DNA of 19,000 bases, taken from positions 1 to 19,000 of the forward strand of contig JAISSG010000030.1 in NCBI GenBank assembly GCA_031273185.1, in the 5' to 3' direction. Below the pieces are notes generated by a model. That model was not told the origin of the DNA, ran no database searches, and worked only from the letters and a program-made list of their open reading frames with translations. Below, one piece after another: positions 1 through 6,957 of the stretch. The DNA is from Treponema sp. (GTDB lineage: Bacteria > Spirochaetota > Spirochaetia > Treponematales > Breznakiellaceae). Both the position numbers and the translations under genes were made by a program. The stretch's first letter is position 1. Every line of letters begins with the position of its first letter.

Positions 1-194
1 AACAGAAAGGGGCTTACCAGCACAAAGGCCACCTGCTCCACGTCTATTGATTGCAGCCAGTAAAACGGCTGACGCTCGGCATCGAGCAGGATGTAATCCT
101 TCAGCCCCTCAAAACCGAGAAGCCCCTGGGGAAAGACAATCTTCTGGCGCTCGTCAACTTCGATAAGGCCGTAAGCCTTGGTCGCAACCTTCAC
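1..194 (-). CDS. fliW: FliW flagellar assembly factor (N-terminal 64 residues; cut by window edge)
   Basis: FliW is a cytoplasmic protein that binds flagellin and also binds CsrA, relieving CsrA repression of flagellin translation. The visible N-terminus begins MKVATKAYGLIEVDERQ and continues with the family pattern IVFPQGLLGFEGLKDYILL, both typical of FliW. The start is a GTG at 194-192, chosen because it gives the usual FliW beginning; a GGGGA stretch just upstream, at the flgL stop codon, could serve as ribosome binding site. It lies 12 bases after flgL, the usual flgL-fliW order in spirochaetes, where csrA commonly follows; csrA would lie outside the window. It is probably co-transcribed from the sigma-28 promoter before flgN. 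The rest of the protein is off the edge, so completeness cannot be judged. Confidence 0.93.
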   Translation of the reverse strand, partial: MKVATKAYGLIEVDERQKIVFPQGLLGFEGLKDYILLDAERQPFYWLQSIDVEQVAFVLVSPFL

Positions 195-206
195 GCCCGG
201 TCCCCG

Positions 207-1460
207 CTATCTGAGAAAATCAAGCAGCGTTACCGGCAGTATGCGGGCTGCGGTCTGAAGGCTTGCCCTGTGGACAAAGTCAAGCATCTTGAGATCGGTA
301 GCGGCGGTAGCCATGTCAACGGACGATTCGCGGATGAGGCTTGCGGTCACGTTGGGGATTTCCCGGTTCAGCCGCTGCCATACCGTTTCCACCCGTTCCT
401 GGCGGCTGCCAACGTCGGCTATGCGCGCGGTCATGTTGCCGATGGCGTTGTCCATTCCGGCTATCCCCTGGCTGCCGATAAAATCGTAATCCCCCCGGAA
501 CATGGCGTCCCGCAGGCGTATGAACATGTCGAAAATCGAGCCGCCGGCCACCCGCGACCGGGCGGTGTCCCAGTTGGGGGCGTTGTTTTCCATGTTGCCC
601 CGGATGAGCCCCAGGTCCTTCATCACCGTCGCCCCTTCGATGCTGTCCTCCACGCGGATAAGGTGGGGGGTTGAGCCCTCCAGCATAAGCCCCCTGGTTT
701 CGGGATCGATGGACGCCTTGACCGGCGCGGCGGAATCGTTGATCTTCGCCACAATCGCCGGCAGCGTGTCGCCGGGATTCACCCGTATCTCCTCCCCGTC
801 GATAAAAAACGACCCGGTGGCATTGGCGCGGTAATTGGACGCGTTGACGCTGGATACGACCTGCATTCTCTCCGCCCAAAACACCTCGCCGCCTCCCAGG
901 TCAAGGTCGGCGTATGCACGTTCGCTTATCTCGGTTTTTCTGGAAGCCCCGGCCCCACGGTATTCCACCCTGACGACCATGCTGTCCTCGCCGCCGGGAA
1001 CGGTACCCTCGACGATGCGGAACGGCTCGGTAAAGACCTTGTCCCCGGAGAAGATCTGCTTGCCGTCCGGCCCCACCGAATTGGAAAGGGCGACAAGCTC
1101 CTTGAGCAGTTCGTTGATCTCGACACCCATGAGCTTTTGATCCTCTGCCGTATAGATGCCGTTGGCCCCCTGGACGGCAAGCTCGCGCACCCGCTGCATC
1201 ACGCCGATCGCCTCGTTCATGTAGGAATACACGACGTTGTAGTGATCCTTTGCCGTCTGGGTGTTTTTCTCAAAACGCTCAAGCCGGGCGAGGTAGGATG
1301 CGTAACGCACCGCGTGGGATGCCGCCAGGGGGTCGTCGCGCAGTTCGTGTATCCTGCTCTCCGATGTAATCTGGGAATTAAGCTTCGAAAGCCTTTCCTC
1401 ATGCCGCCTCAGGTAAAACTGGGCGTCGGTATTGGGCATGTCGGTCGATATTCTTCTCAT
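207..1460 (-). CDS. flgL: Flagellar hook-filament junction protein FlgL (HAP3)
   Basis: FlgL forms the second of the two ring layers joining the hook to the filament; in spirochaetes this structure lies in the periplasm. The 417-residue product starts MRRISTDMPNTDAQFYLRR and has the flagellin-like N-terminal D0/D1 helices, with the pattern RELAVQGANGIYTAEDQ near residues 91-107. The C-terminal helix, around residues 360-400, carries the flagellin-like pattern SSVDMATAATDLKMLDF. The middle (about 200-300) contains a motif resembling an inserted flagellin D2-type subdomain, INDSAAPVKASIDPET. The ATG directly follows the flgK stop codon (TAAATG), so translation is probably coupled. Length is normal for treponemal FlgL. 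No damage is seen. Confidence 0.95.
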   Translation of the reverse strand: MRRISTDMPNTDAQFYLRRHEERLSKLNSQITSESRIHELRDDPLAASHAVRYASYLARLERFEKNTQTAKDHYNVVYSYMNEAIGVMQRVRELAVQGANGIYTAEDQKLMGVEINELLKELVALSNSVGPDGKQIFSGDKVFTEPFRIVEGTVPGGEDSMVVRVEYRGAGASRKTEISERAYADLDLGGGEVFWAERMQVVSSVNASNYRANATGSFFIDGEEIRVNPGDTLPAIVAKINDSAAPVKASIDPETRGLMLEGSTPHLIRVEDSIEGATVMKDLGLIRGNMENNAPNWDTARSRVAGGSIFDMFIRLRDAMFRGDYDFIGSQGIAGMDNAIGNMTARIADVGSRQERVETVWQRLNREIPNVTASLIRESSVDMATAATDLKMLDFVHRASLQTAARILPVTLLDFLR

Positions 1461-3341
1461 TTACGCACCCATCCTCATTAAGACATCCAGCATAGAGTTA
1501 ACGGTGGTAATAAACCGGGCCACCGCGTTATAGCCCTGCTGGTAACGGATCATGTTTGCCAGTTCCTCGTCGATGTTTACCCCGGAAATTGACTGCCGCA
1601 TATCCCTGAGCTGCTTCATGATGGCGTTTTCCGTTTCCAGCGCCCTGTTGCTCTGCTCTCCCAGCAGGCCGATGCGCCCGACGGAATCGGCAAAATAGTC
1701 GTCAAAGGTCGCAAGGCTGCCTACCATCACCGGGTTGTTCCTGATTGACGCGATTGCGTGGGCCGCATCCCCGTTGCCGGGATTGGCGGGGTTGCCGTTG
1801 GCCCCAAAGCCGGAGGCAACCGACACGGGGTCCCTCACAACGGCGGGGTTCACCTCGATCCAGCCGGAGGGATGGGCAATGGGGGCAACCGCGTAATCCG
1901 CCCCGTCGCGCAGGGAGGCAATGGCATCGGCGCTGCCCCAGTCAAAGGACCCGCCCTCGACCCCGCCCAAAAGGCCGGCGTACCCGGTAAGGAAATACCC
2001 GGTGTCGCTGACATGACGTATAACAAAGTCAGGGTTCGCGTGGATGCCGTCTACCGGCTCGGCGGGGGTGCCCTTGAGCGAAAGCCTGCCCTCGCGGCTG
2101 AGGCGGGCCACCACCTCGGCCCCGGCGTTGTTGATCCTGGTGATAATGTCAACGACGGTGTCGGTGGCGTAATACGGCACCTGCACATCGCCGTTGGCAC
2201 CGGAAAGGGTTATTACCCCCTCAAGGCCGCTCTGGGCGCGGGGTTCCAGGACGTTCTGGCCGTTTATCCGATAGATGTAGCTGGAATCGTAGACCCCGTC
2301 GCCGGAGCGGTCATAATTGCCGTTGGCATTGGTGACGAAAGGGTACTCGGAAAAGAAGTTGATCCCCGTGACCCCGTTCAGGCCGTAGCCGTCGCGGTGC
2401 ACCTCGTTTACCAGATCGGCAAAATTCATCGTCATGCTGTCCAGCGTCTGGATCTCCTGCGCGATGGTCTTGTCCCGCATCTCAAGCAGGGCGCCCAGGC
2501 TGCCCCGCCGGAAGCGCATCTCCTGGCCGGTGTCCTGCCAGAAGATATGGGAGTAGCCCTCGGTGTCTATCCCCTTGCGGAGATCAAGCTGGCGGCCTAT
2601 CTGCCCCTGGACCAGGACGAGGCCGGAAGTGTGCACCATGAACTCGTCCGGGTCCCGGCTGTCAACGCTTATGTCAATGATGGACGAAAGCTTGTCGAGC
2701 AAAAGGTCGCGCCGGTCCATGAGGTCGTTGGGATTGTCGCCCAAAGCCTTTATCCGCTGGATGTCCCCGTTGAGGGCGGCTATCTGGCGGCTCAACTCGT
2801 TCACCCTGCCGACGGTAAGCTGGATGTCCAGGTCCGCCTGCTCCTGCAGCATTTTAAGGCCGTTGTAGTGGTTGTGGATGCCGTCGATGAGGGTCTTGCC
2901 CCGCTCGATCACCGCGGCGCGGGGGGCCGTATCCGCGGGGTACATCGAAAGCTCCTCCCAGGCATCCCAGAACGAGTCCATTTGCGACCGCACCGAATTG
3001 CCCCCCGGCTCAAGGTACAGGTTTCCCATCTCGCGCACATAGGGATCGCGGGCGGCCCAGTAGCCCTCGTTGGAAGCCTGGGCTATAATGCGCCGGTCAA
3101 GGAGCTGGTCGCGCAGCCGCTCGACGCGCTCGATTATCACGCCCTGTCCTATCTGGCCCGGCGTTTCCGCCCGGGTCAGGCCGGGCATGTAAATCGGATC
3201 AAACGCGGACATCTCGACGCGCTGGCGGCTGTAGCCCTCGTTACCGGCGTTGTCTATGTTATGCCCGACTATGTGCTGCGCCTGCTGGTGGGCCTGCAAG
3301 CCCCGCTTCCCAATCTCAATTCCCATAAAAGTAGAAGTCAT
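1461..3341 (-). CDS. flgK: Flagellar hook-associated protein FlgK (HAP1)
   Basis: FlgK is the first hook-filament junction protein, exported through the flagellar type III apparatus to cap the mature hook. The 626-residue product opens with a rod/hook family N-terminus (GIEIGKRGLQAHQQAQ, then a NIDNAGNEGYSRQRVEM segment at about 28-44). It ends with the family C-terminal helix: SGVNIDEELANMIRYQQGYN followed by AVARFITTVNSMLDVL. The start ATG at 3341-3339 has a strong AGGAGG ribosome binding site at 3346-3351. It sits 13 bases after flgN, its likely chaperone gene, and abuts flgL. A long open frame on the opposite strand (1758-3500) is an artefact of codon bias and is not annotated. Confidence 0.96.
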   Translation of the reverse strand: MTSTFMGIEIGKRGLQAHQQAQHIVGHNIDNAGNEGYSRQRVEMSAFDPIYMPGLTRAETPGQIGQGVIIERVERLRDQLLDRRIIAQASNEGYWAARDPYVREMGNLYLEPGGNSVRSQMDSFWDAWEELSMYPADTAPRAAVIERGKTLIDGIHNHYNGLKMLQEQADLDIQLTVGRVNELSRQIAALNGDIQRIKALGDNPNDLMDRRDLLLDKLSSIIDISVDSRDPDEFMVHTSGLVLVQGQIGRQLDLRKGIDTEGYSHIFWQDTGQEMRFRRGSLGALLEMRDKTIAQEIQTLDSMTMNFADLVNEVHRDGYGLNGVTGINFFSEYPFVTNANGNYDRSGDGVYDSSYIYRINGQNVLEPRAQSGLEGVITLSGANGDVQVPYYATDTVVDIITRINNAGAEVVARLSREGRLSLKGTPAEPVDGIHANPDFVIRHVSDTGYFLTGYAGLLGGVEGGSFDWGSADAIASLRDGADYAVAPIAHPSGWIEVNPAVVRDPVSVASGFGANGNPANPGNGDAAHAIASIRNNPVMVGSLATFDDYFADSVGRIGLLGEQSNRALETENAIMKQLRDMRQSISGVNIDEELANMIRYQQGYNAVARFITTVNSMLDVLMRMGA

Positions 3342-3354
3342 AGAGTAAAACCTC

Positions 3355-3837
3355 CTAAAAACACTGGTTCAGAACCATGCTCCGCATGTCATGCGAAACG
3401 GGGATTCCATGCGGCGTGTATATCTTCCCGCTCCGCCCCGGGAAGGCTATTTCAAAGAAACCCGCTATGGTGGCGCGCGCGTCGGCGATATATCCCATGA
3501 TCGTGTCGCCGATCATCTGCACCCGCAGGGTTTCAAGCTTCAAATTACGGTAAATCTCGGTAATTTCGGCACGCTGATCCGCCGGAAAACGGGCGGCAAG
3601 GGCATAAAAGCCCGAGGAATCGTCCGATTCATCCTGAAATTCGGCAAAAAAACGCTCCCGCTCTGCTTCGAGGGCAGAAAATTCCTCCCCAACCTTGCCC
3701 AGCTCGCAAAAATGGCCCTCAATGTCGGCCCAGTCGCGCTTAATTACCGCTTCCCAGACAAGGTTCTGCAAGCCGGCTATCTTTTTCACCAGTTCGCTTT
3801 CCCTCAGCAGAATATCCCTGCATATCTCGAATACCAT
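3355..3837 (-). CDS. flgN: FlgN-like flagellar export chaperone
   Basis: This is probably the cytoplasmic chaperone that keeps FlgK and FlgL unfolded and delivers them to the flagellar export gate. The 160-residue product looks almost wholly helical and rich in Glu, Leu and Arg. It has the FlgN-family layout: an N-terminal helix with a LLRESELVKKIAGLQNLVW pattern, a long central helix (LEAERERFFAEFQ), and a C-terminal segment ending near PHGIPVSHDMRSMVLNQCF. Sequence conservation in this family is weak, so the call rests largely on size, helicity and its place directly upstream of flgK. The ATG at 3837 follows a GAGG element. It is the first gene of the sigma-28-type operon. An alternative is an unnamed treponemal FlgK-associated protein. 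Confidence 0.75.
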   Translation of the reverse strand: MVFEICRDILLRESELVKKIAGLQNLVWEAVIKRDWADIEGHFCELGKVGEEFSALEAERERFFAEFQDESDDSSGFYALAARFPADQRAEITEIYRNLKLETLRVQMIGDTIMGYIADARATIAGFFEIAFPGRSGKIYTPHGIPVSHDMRSMVLNQCF

Positions 3838-3850
3838 GCCAACCTCTTTT

Positions 3851-3919
3851 GCGCGGGCCCTAACCGCGCGGTAAAATCGAACAGCCCATTGGCCTCCGCA
3901 AGCCGTGGTTTGGGAGGCC
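3851..3919 (-). promoter_or_regulatory. Structured 5' leader of flgN: two stem-loops
   Basis: Between the predicted start site and flgN are two inverted repeats. The first, 3891-3919, pairs GGCCTCC with GGAGGCC and extends inwards (CAAGC with GTTTG, one G-U pair and one bulge), giving about 12 base pairs around a 4-base loop. The second, 3851-3869, pairs GCGCGG with CCGCGC around a 7-base loop and ends about 13 bases before the flgN start. Neither is followed by a T-run on either strand, so they are unlikely to be terminators. Any role in stability or translation control is inference. Confidence 0.45.
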
Positions 3920-3930
3920 TCTCCCTTTCC

Positions 3931-3957
3931 GTATCGGCGTTTGAAAATAAAGGTTGA
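3931..3957 (-). promoter_or_regulatory. Sigma-28 (FliA)-type promoter for flgN-flgK-flgL-fliW
   Basis: On the minus strand a -10 element GCCGATAC (3938-3931) matches the sigma-28 consensus GCCGATAA at 7 of 8 positions. Eleven bases upstream lies TCAACCTT (3957-3950), which matches TAAAGTTT at 5 of 8. The 11-base spacing equals the consensus. Transcription would begin near 3924, leaving a leader of about 85 bases before flgN. Sigma-28 promoters drive late flagellar genes, and hook-filament junction genes belong to that class. Confidence 0.72.
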
Positions 3958-4009
3958 GGCTTTTCACAGCAAGCGGGCCAAAAATTTGCCCTGCTGGGGA
4001 AAATCATAC

Positions 4010-4038
4010 TTGAGGTTTTTTTGAAAACCCCGTATAAT
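4010..4038 (+). promoter_or_regulatory. Sigma-70 promoter of the hybrid kinase-like gene
   Basis: TTGAGG at 4010-4015 and a perfect TATAAT at 4033-4038 are separated by 17 bases, the ideal spacing. Transcription would start near 4045, about 30 bases before the ATG at 4076. This also argues against the in-frame TTG at 4049 as start, since it would sit almost at the transcript end. Confidence 0.75.
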
Positions 4039-4075
4039 CTAGGGTATATTGTCCAAGATAAAGGAAGGAAGGAAT

Positions 4076-6274
4076 ATGGCAATTCGTTTGAAAGTTTTTC
4101 TCATTATTACCGTAATTGTTCTGGTGATATCCGCGTCAAGCGTGATAATCAGTATTTCGTCGGCACAGAACCAGATCATCAAGACTCTGGAGGATGATAC
4201 GAACCGGCTTGTGGCAGGAGCAAACGAATACATCCTGAACCAGATAAGCTTGCTCAAGATGGACGCTGCCGCGATAGGCCAGGCGCTGAAAGCCGTGCCG
4301 ATAGAGGAAGCCCAGCTCGTCGTTTTGCCGGAACAGGTCTATGCCTATGATTTCGCGGCGATAGCGCTCTACAACGCGCCGGGCGGGATCAGGGCCTCCT
4401 CAAGCCGCATGGGTTTTTCCCCCCCGCCGGAAAGCGTCGTGCTTGGCGAGGCAGGCCAGTTGGCGTTCAACGGGGAAAGGATCATTACCTCCACGTACCA
4501 GGATCCTTCGGGGCGCCTGGTATTTTACGTTTTCGCGCCGATGGATGATTTCAACCTGACAGGAACGGGAAGCGAAACATCCGCCAACCCCCAAATCATC
4601 GGGCTGACCCTTCCCGCTAATTTCTTCAACGAGGAGCTTATCCGATTCCAGTCAGGGAATTTCGGGCACCTTTTAATGGTAGACAGCCAGGGGAAGATAA
4701 TCGCCGACGCAGCCAACGACTGGGCAGTGGGGGAGGTGAACTTCATAGAACTGGCGAAAGAAGACCAGCGGTTTAACGACATGGCCAGGGTGATTCGGCG
4801 GGTAATATCGGGCAACGCGGATGGCGACAGGAACGTAGATCGGTATGCCCTCAGAAACACAGAAGCGCCCTGGGAAAACCTTGACGCCGTCATGGCTTTC
4901 AAGCCCATACCCACAACCGAAAGCTGGGCCATAGTGGCTTCCTCTTCCATCATGGAGAGTTCCTTCAAAAGGGTGAGGCTGATGATCGCCCTGTCGGGGC
5001 TGATCTTTCTTGGCCTGGGGGTAGTTGCGGCGGGCCTGGCGTCGGGCATTATCGCAAAGCCCTTTGAAGTGGCGGAGGAGCTGGCAAAAGGCAAGACCAC
5101 CTTTATCGCCAACCTGAGCAATGATCTGCGTACCCCGTTGAACGCGGTCATCGGCTTCTCCGATCTCAGCCTGTCCAAAAAAGACCTGCCATCCGATGTG
5201 CAGGGCTACATAGAGAAAACCGAGGAATCGGGAATGGCCATCATGAGGGTGATTAACGACCTTCTTGACATTTCCAACATCGAGTCGGGCAAATTCGGGG
5301 TAATCTCCGCCAGGTACGATTTGCCCAGTTTTATCCTTGAAACCGCGAACAGCAACCTGCCCCGCGTCGGCGAAAAGCCGGTCGTGTTCAACATCGTTGC
5401 GGACGAAAAGCTCCCTGCCCAGCTCAACGGCGACGTGCTGCGGTTACGGCAGATTTTCAACAACCTGCTGGGCTATGCCTATAGGCACACCAAGGAAGGA
5501 ACCATCGAATGGAAAATTTCGACTGAAAGGGCCGGGGATTCGGTATGGCTGGTCTCCTCCGTCTCGGATACCAGCGAAGGCATCACGTCGGAGGTAGCTA
5601 ACAAGCTCTTCCTTGACTACTCCAGCCTGGGCCAAAAAAGGCGGTCATTCCGGGCGACGGGAATGGGCCTCCCCCTGGCAAAAAAAATAGTCGATCTTAT
5701 GAACGGGACGATCGCCGTGGAAAGCACCTATGGGAAAGGGGCCAAATTTACGGTGAGGCTGCCGCAGAAATATGTCAGCGACGAAGTTATAAGCGCGGAG
5801 CTTGCCAGAAAACTGAAAGAGTTCAAATCCATCGCGGGCAAGCCCGCCAGCATTGCCAACATGCACCGCGTTCATCTGCCTGACGCGAAGGTACTGGTGG
5901 TGGATGAAGCCGAGATTAACCTTGATGTCGCACGGGAGATGATAAAGCCTTACGGAATCCAGGTTGACTGCGTCCTTAGCACCCATGAAGCGGTGGAGCT
6001 TATCCGCAAAGGCCAGCCCTGCTACAGCGCGATATTCATGAACCGCTGGATGCCGGATATGAACGGCATGGACGCGATACGGATAATCCGCAACGAGATT
6101 GGAACCAAGTACGCGGAAACCGTGCCGGTTATCGCCATTACCTCCAACGCCATCATCGGCAACAACGCCTTTTTCATGGAAGCCGGTTTCCAGGACGTCA
6201 TTTCAAAGCCGCTTGACATCCTCCGCCTGGACGCTGTAATCCGCAAATGGATAGCCGGCGAGAAGCTGGAATAG
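4076..6274 (+). CDS. Membrane-bound hybrid sensor kinase homologue lacking both phosphoacceptor residues (pseudo-kinase)
   Basis: This 732-residue protein has the layout of a hybrid sensor kinase: a transmembrane segment (about 6-27), a large extracytoplasmic Cache-like sensor (about 30-295), a second membrane segment (about 300-326), then HisKA, HATPase and receiver domains. The start ATG is preceded by an AGGAAGG-rich ribosome binding site. Key residues are altered. The HisKA motif reads NLSNDLRTPLNAVIGF, with Asn349 where the phosphorylated His should be. The N box reads NNLLGYAYRHT, with Tyr467 replacing the second conserved Asn. The G1 box reads DTSEGI (Ser500 for Gly); G2 is nearly intact as ATGMGL. 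In the receiver, IFMNRWMPDMNG has Asn656 in place of the phosphorylated Asp, while acidic D610/E611, T689 and K711 remain. The frame is intact and expression signals are good, so it looks selected rather than decaying. It may act as a non-phosphorylated allosteric or scaffold protein. Confidence 0.88.
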   Translation: MAIRLKVFLIITVIVLVISASSVIISISSAQNQIIKTLEDDTNRLVAGANEYILNQISLLKMDAAAIGQALKAVPIEEAQLVVLPEQVYAYDFAAIALYNAPGGIRASSSRMGFSPPPESVVLGEAGQLAFNGERIITSTYQDPSGRLVFYVFAPMDDFNLTGTGSETSANPQIIGLTLPANFFNEELIRFQSGNFGHLLMVDSQGKIIADAANDWAVGEVNFIELAKEDQRFNDMARVIRRVISGNADGDRNVDRYALRNTEAPWENLDAVMAFKPIPTTESWAIVASSSIMESSFKRVRLMIALSGLIFLGLGVVAAGLASGIIAKPFEVAEELAKGKTTFIANLSNDLRTPLNAVIGFSDLSLSKKDLPSDVQGYIEKTEESGMAIMRVINDLLDISNIESGKFGVISARYDLPSFILETANSNLPRVGEKPVVFNIVADEKLPAQLNGDVLRLRQIFNNLLGYAYRHTKEGTIEWKISTERAGDSVWLVSSVSDTSEGITSEVANKLFLDYSSLGQKRRSFRATGMGLPLAKKIVDLMNGTIAVESTYGKGAKFTVRLPQKYVSDEVISAELARKLKEFKSIAGKPASIANMHRVHLPDAKVLVVDEAEINLDVAREMIKPYGIQVDCVLSTHEAVELIRKGQPCYSAIFMNRWMPDMNGMDAIRIIRNEIGTKYAETVPVIAITSNAIIGNNAFFMEAGFQDVISKPLDILRLDAVIRKWIAGEKLE

Positions 6275-6318
6275 CCAGATCGCCCAGGGCCTAAATCAGG
6301 CGCTGGAGCAAACACATG

Positions 6319-6358
6319 ATACCCCGCTAACGCAACAGCGCCTGCGGGGTATTTTTTT
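6319..6358 (+). terminator. Rho-independent terminator of the hybrid kinase-like gene
   Basis: A perfect 9-base inverted repeat, ATACCCCGC (6319-6327) with GCGGGGTAT (6344-6352), is followed by a run of seven T (6352-6358). The loop is 16 bases. It lies 45 bases after the kinase stop codon and ends the single-gene transcript. There is no matching T-run for the other strand. Confidence 0.85.
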
Positions 6359-6370
6359 GATTTTGTAAAA

Positions 6371-6484
6371 GGAATTTAACCACGGAGGAAAATACAAAAG
6401 CCTCATAATAAAAAGCACGGAAGGCCACGAGCTATCTCAAGCTTCGCAACCCTCCGTGCCCTGCCTCCGTGTGAAATTTTTCCG
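6371..6484. repeat. Small intergenic inverted-repeat element built on CACGGAGG
   Basis: The motif CACGGAGG occurs at 6381-6388, and its reverse complement CCTCCGTG occurs at 6451-6458 and, as part of CCTCCGTGT, at 6464-6472. The two ends are imperfect inverted repeats: AATTTAACCACGGAGG on the left and, read on the other strand, AATTTCACACGGAGG on the right. The element is about 114 bases long and has no coding capacity. It fills the convergent gap between two genes. CACGGAGG-type intergenic repeats occur in many bacterial genomes, so a non-autonomous (MITE-like) origin is plausible but not shown by a single copy. Confidence 0.55.
6405..6459 (-). terminator. Possible terminator of the bacteriohemerythrin transcript
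   Basis: Reading the minus strand, GCACGGA (6459-6453) pairs with TCCGTGC (6421-6415), directly followed by TTTTTATTAT. The loop is long (31 bases) and the stem short, so efficiency is uncertain. It lies within the repeat element, about 60 bases after the hemerythrin stop, and would end the minus-strand transcript before it runs into the kinase gene. Confidence 0.5.
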
Positions 6485-6517
6485 AAATGCCCCGCGCCCC
6501 AGTGCGAGCGCTAAAGA

Positions 6518-6937
6518 CTAAGCGGCGTCGGGATCGCCCTTGGACTTGACGTAGGCTGCCATGCGGAAGTCGTCCCCCTTTATGTGATTAAGGAGCCAGT
6601 TACCGATGGTCTCGGTGACCGTTCCAATCAGCTCCTCGGTGGGGCCTTCGTCCACAAGCCGCTTGGTTAACTCGCCGACGGTTACCTTGAAATCATCGTG
6701 GTAGCCCTTGTGAATACGGTAGTCGGGGTAGTCGTATTCCACCTGGAGCTTTTCCTCGGTCGAAAAATGCATGATTGTATACCCGGTGAGAAAGTCAAGG
6801 GTCTTGAAGATTTCATCTTTTCCCTTACCTTCCCGCGAGGCATCGATGATGCTGTTCAGCGAGGAGATCAGCTGCTTGTGCTGACCGTCGATTTTCGCAT
6901 GCCCTGTCTCAAGGCTCGAGTCCCATTGATACGCCAT
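6518..6937 (-). CDS. Bacteriohemerythrin (diiron oxygen-binding protein)
   Basis: This single-domain hemerythrin of 139 residues binds O2 at a non-haem diiron centre and is probably cytoplasmic. All seven expected iron ligands are visible: His20 (GHAKIDGQH), His57 and Glu61 (HFSTEE), His76 and His80 (HKGYH), then His118 and Asp123 (HIKGDD). Length and the N-terminal YQWDSSLETGH pattern are typical. The ATG has an AGGAGG ribosome binding site. The gene lies 20 bases after the NHL-repeat gene on the same strand, so it may share that transcript, though it has less translational coupling than the genes upstream. In an anaerobic or microaerophilic spirochaete such proteins are usually thought to sense, store or scavenge oxygen; no partner domain is fused here. 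Confidence 0.93.
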   Translation of the reverse strand: MAYQWDSSLETGHAKIDGQHKQLISSLNSIIDASREGKGKDEIFKTLDFLTGYTIMHFSTEEKLQVEYDYPDYRIHKGYHDDFKVTVGELTKRLVDEGPTEELIGTVTETIGNWLLNHIKGDDFRMAAYVKSKGDPDAA

Positions 6938-6957
6938 AAGTTCCTCCTAATATTATC

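Noticed and set aside
1758..3500. Long open frame (580 codons) on the plus strand opposite flgK
   Set aside because: It is fully antisense to a clearly recognised FlgK, has no recognisable domain, and is explained by GC-rich codon use keeping the opposite frame open.
3891..3919. Strong hairpin considered as a terminator
   Set aside because: No T-run follows on either strand and no gene ends nearby; it lies between two divergent genes.
4049..4075. TTG at 4049 as start of the hybrid kinase-like gene
   Set aside because: It lies at the predicted transcript start with no room for a ribosome binding site; ATG 4076 follows a purine-rich site and places the membrane anchor at the N-terminus.
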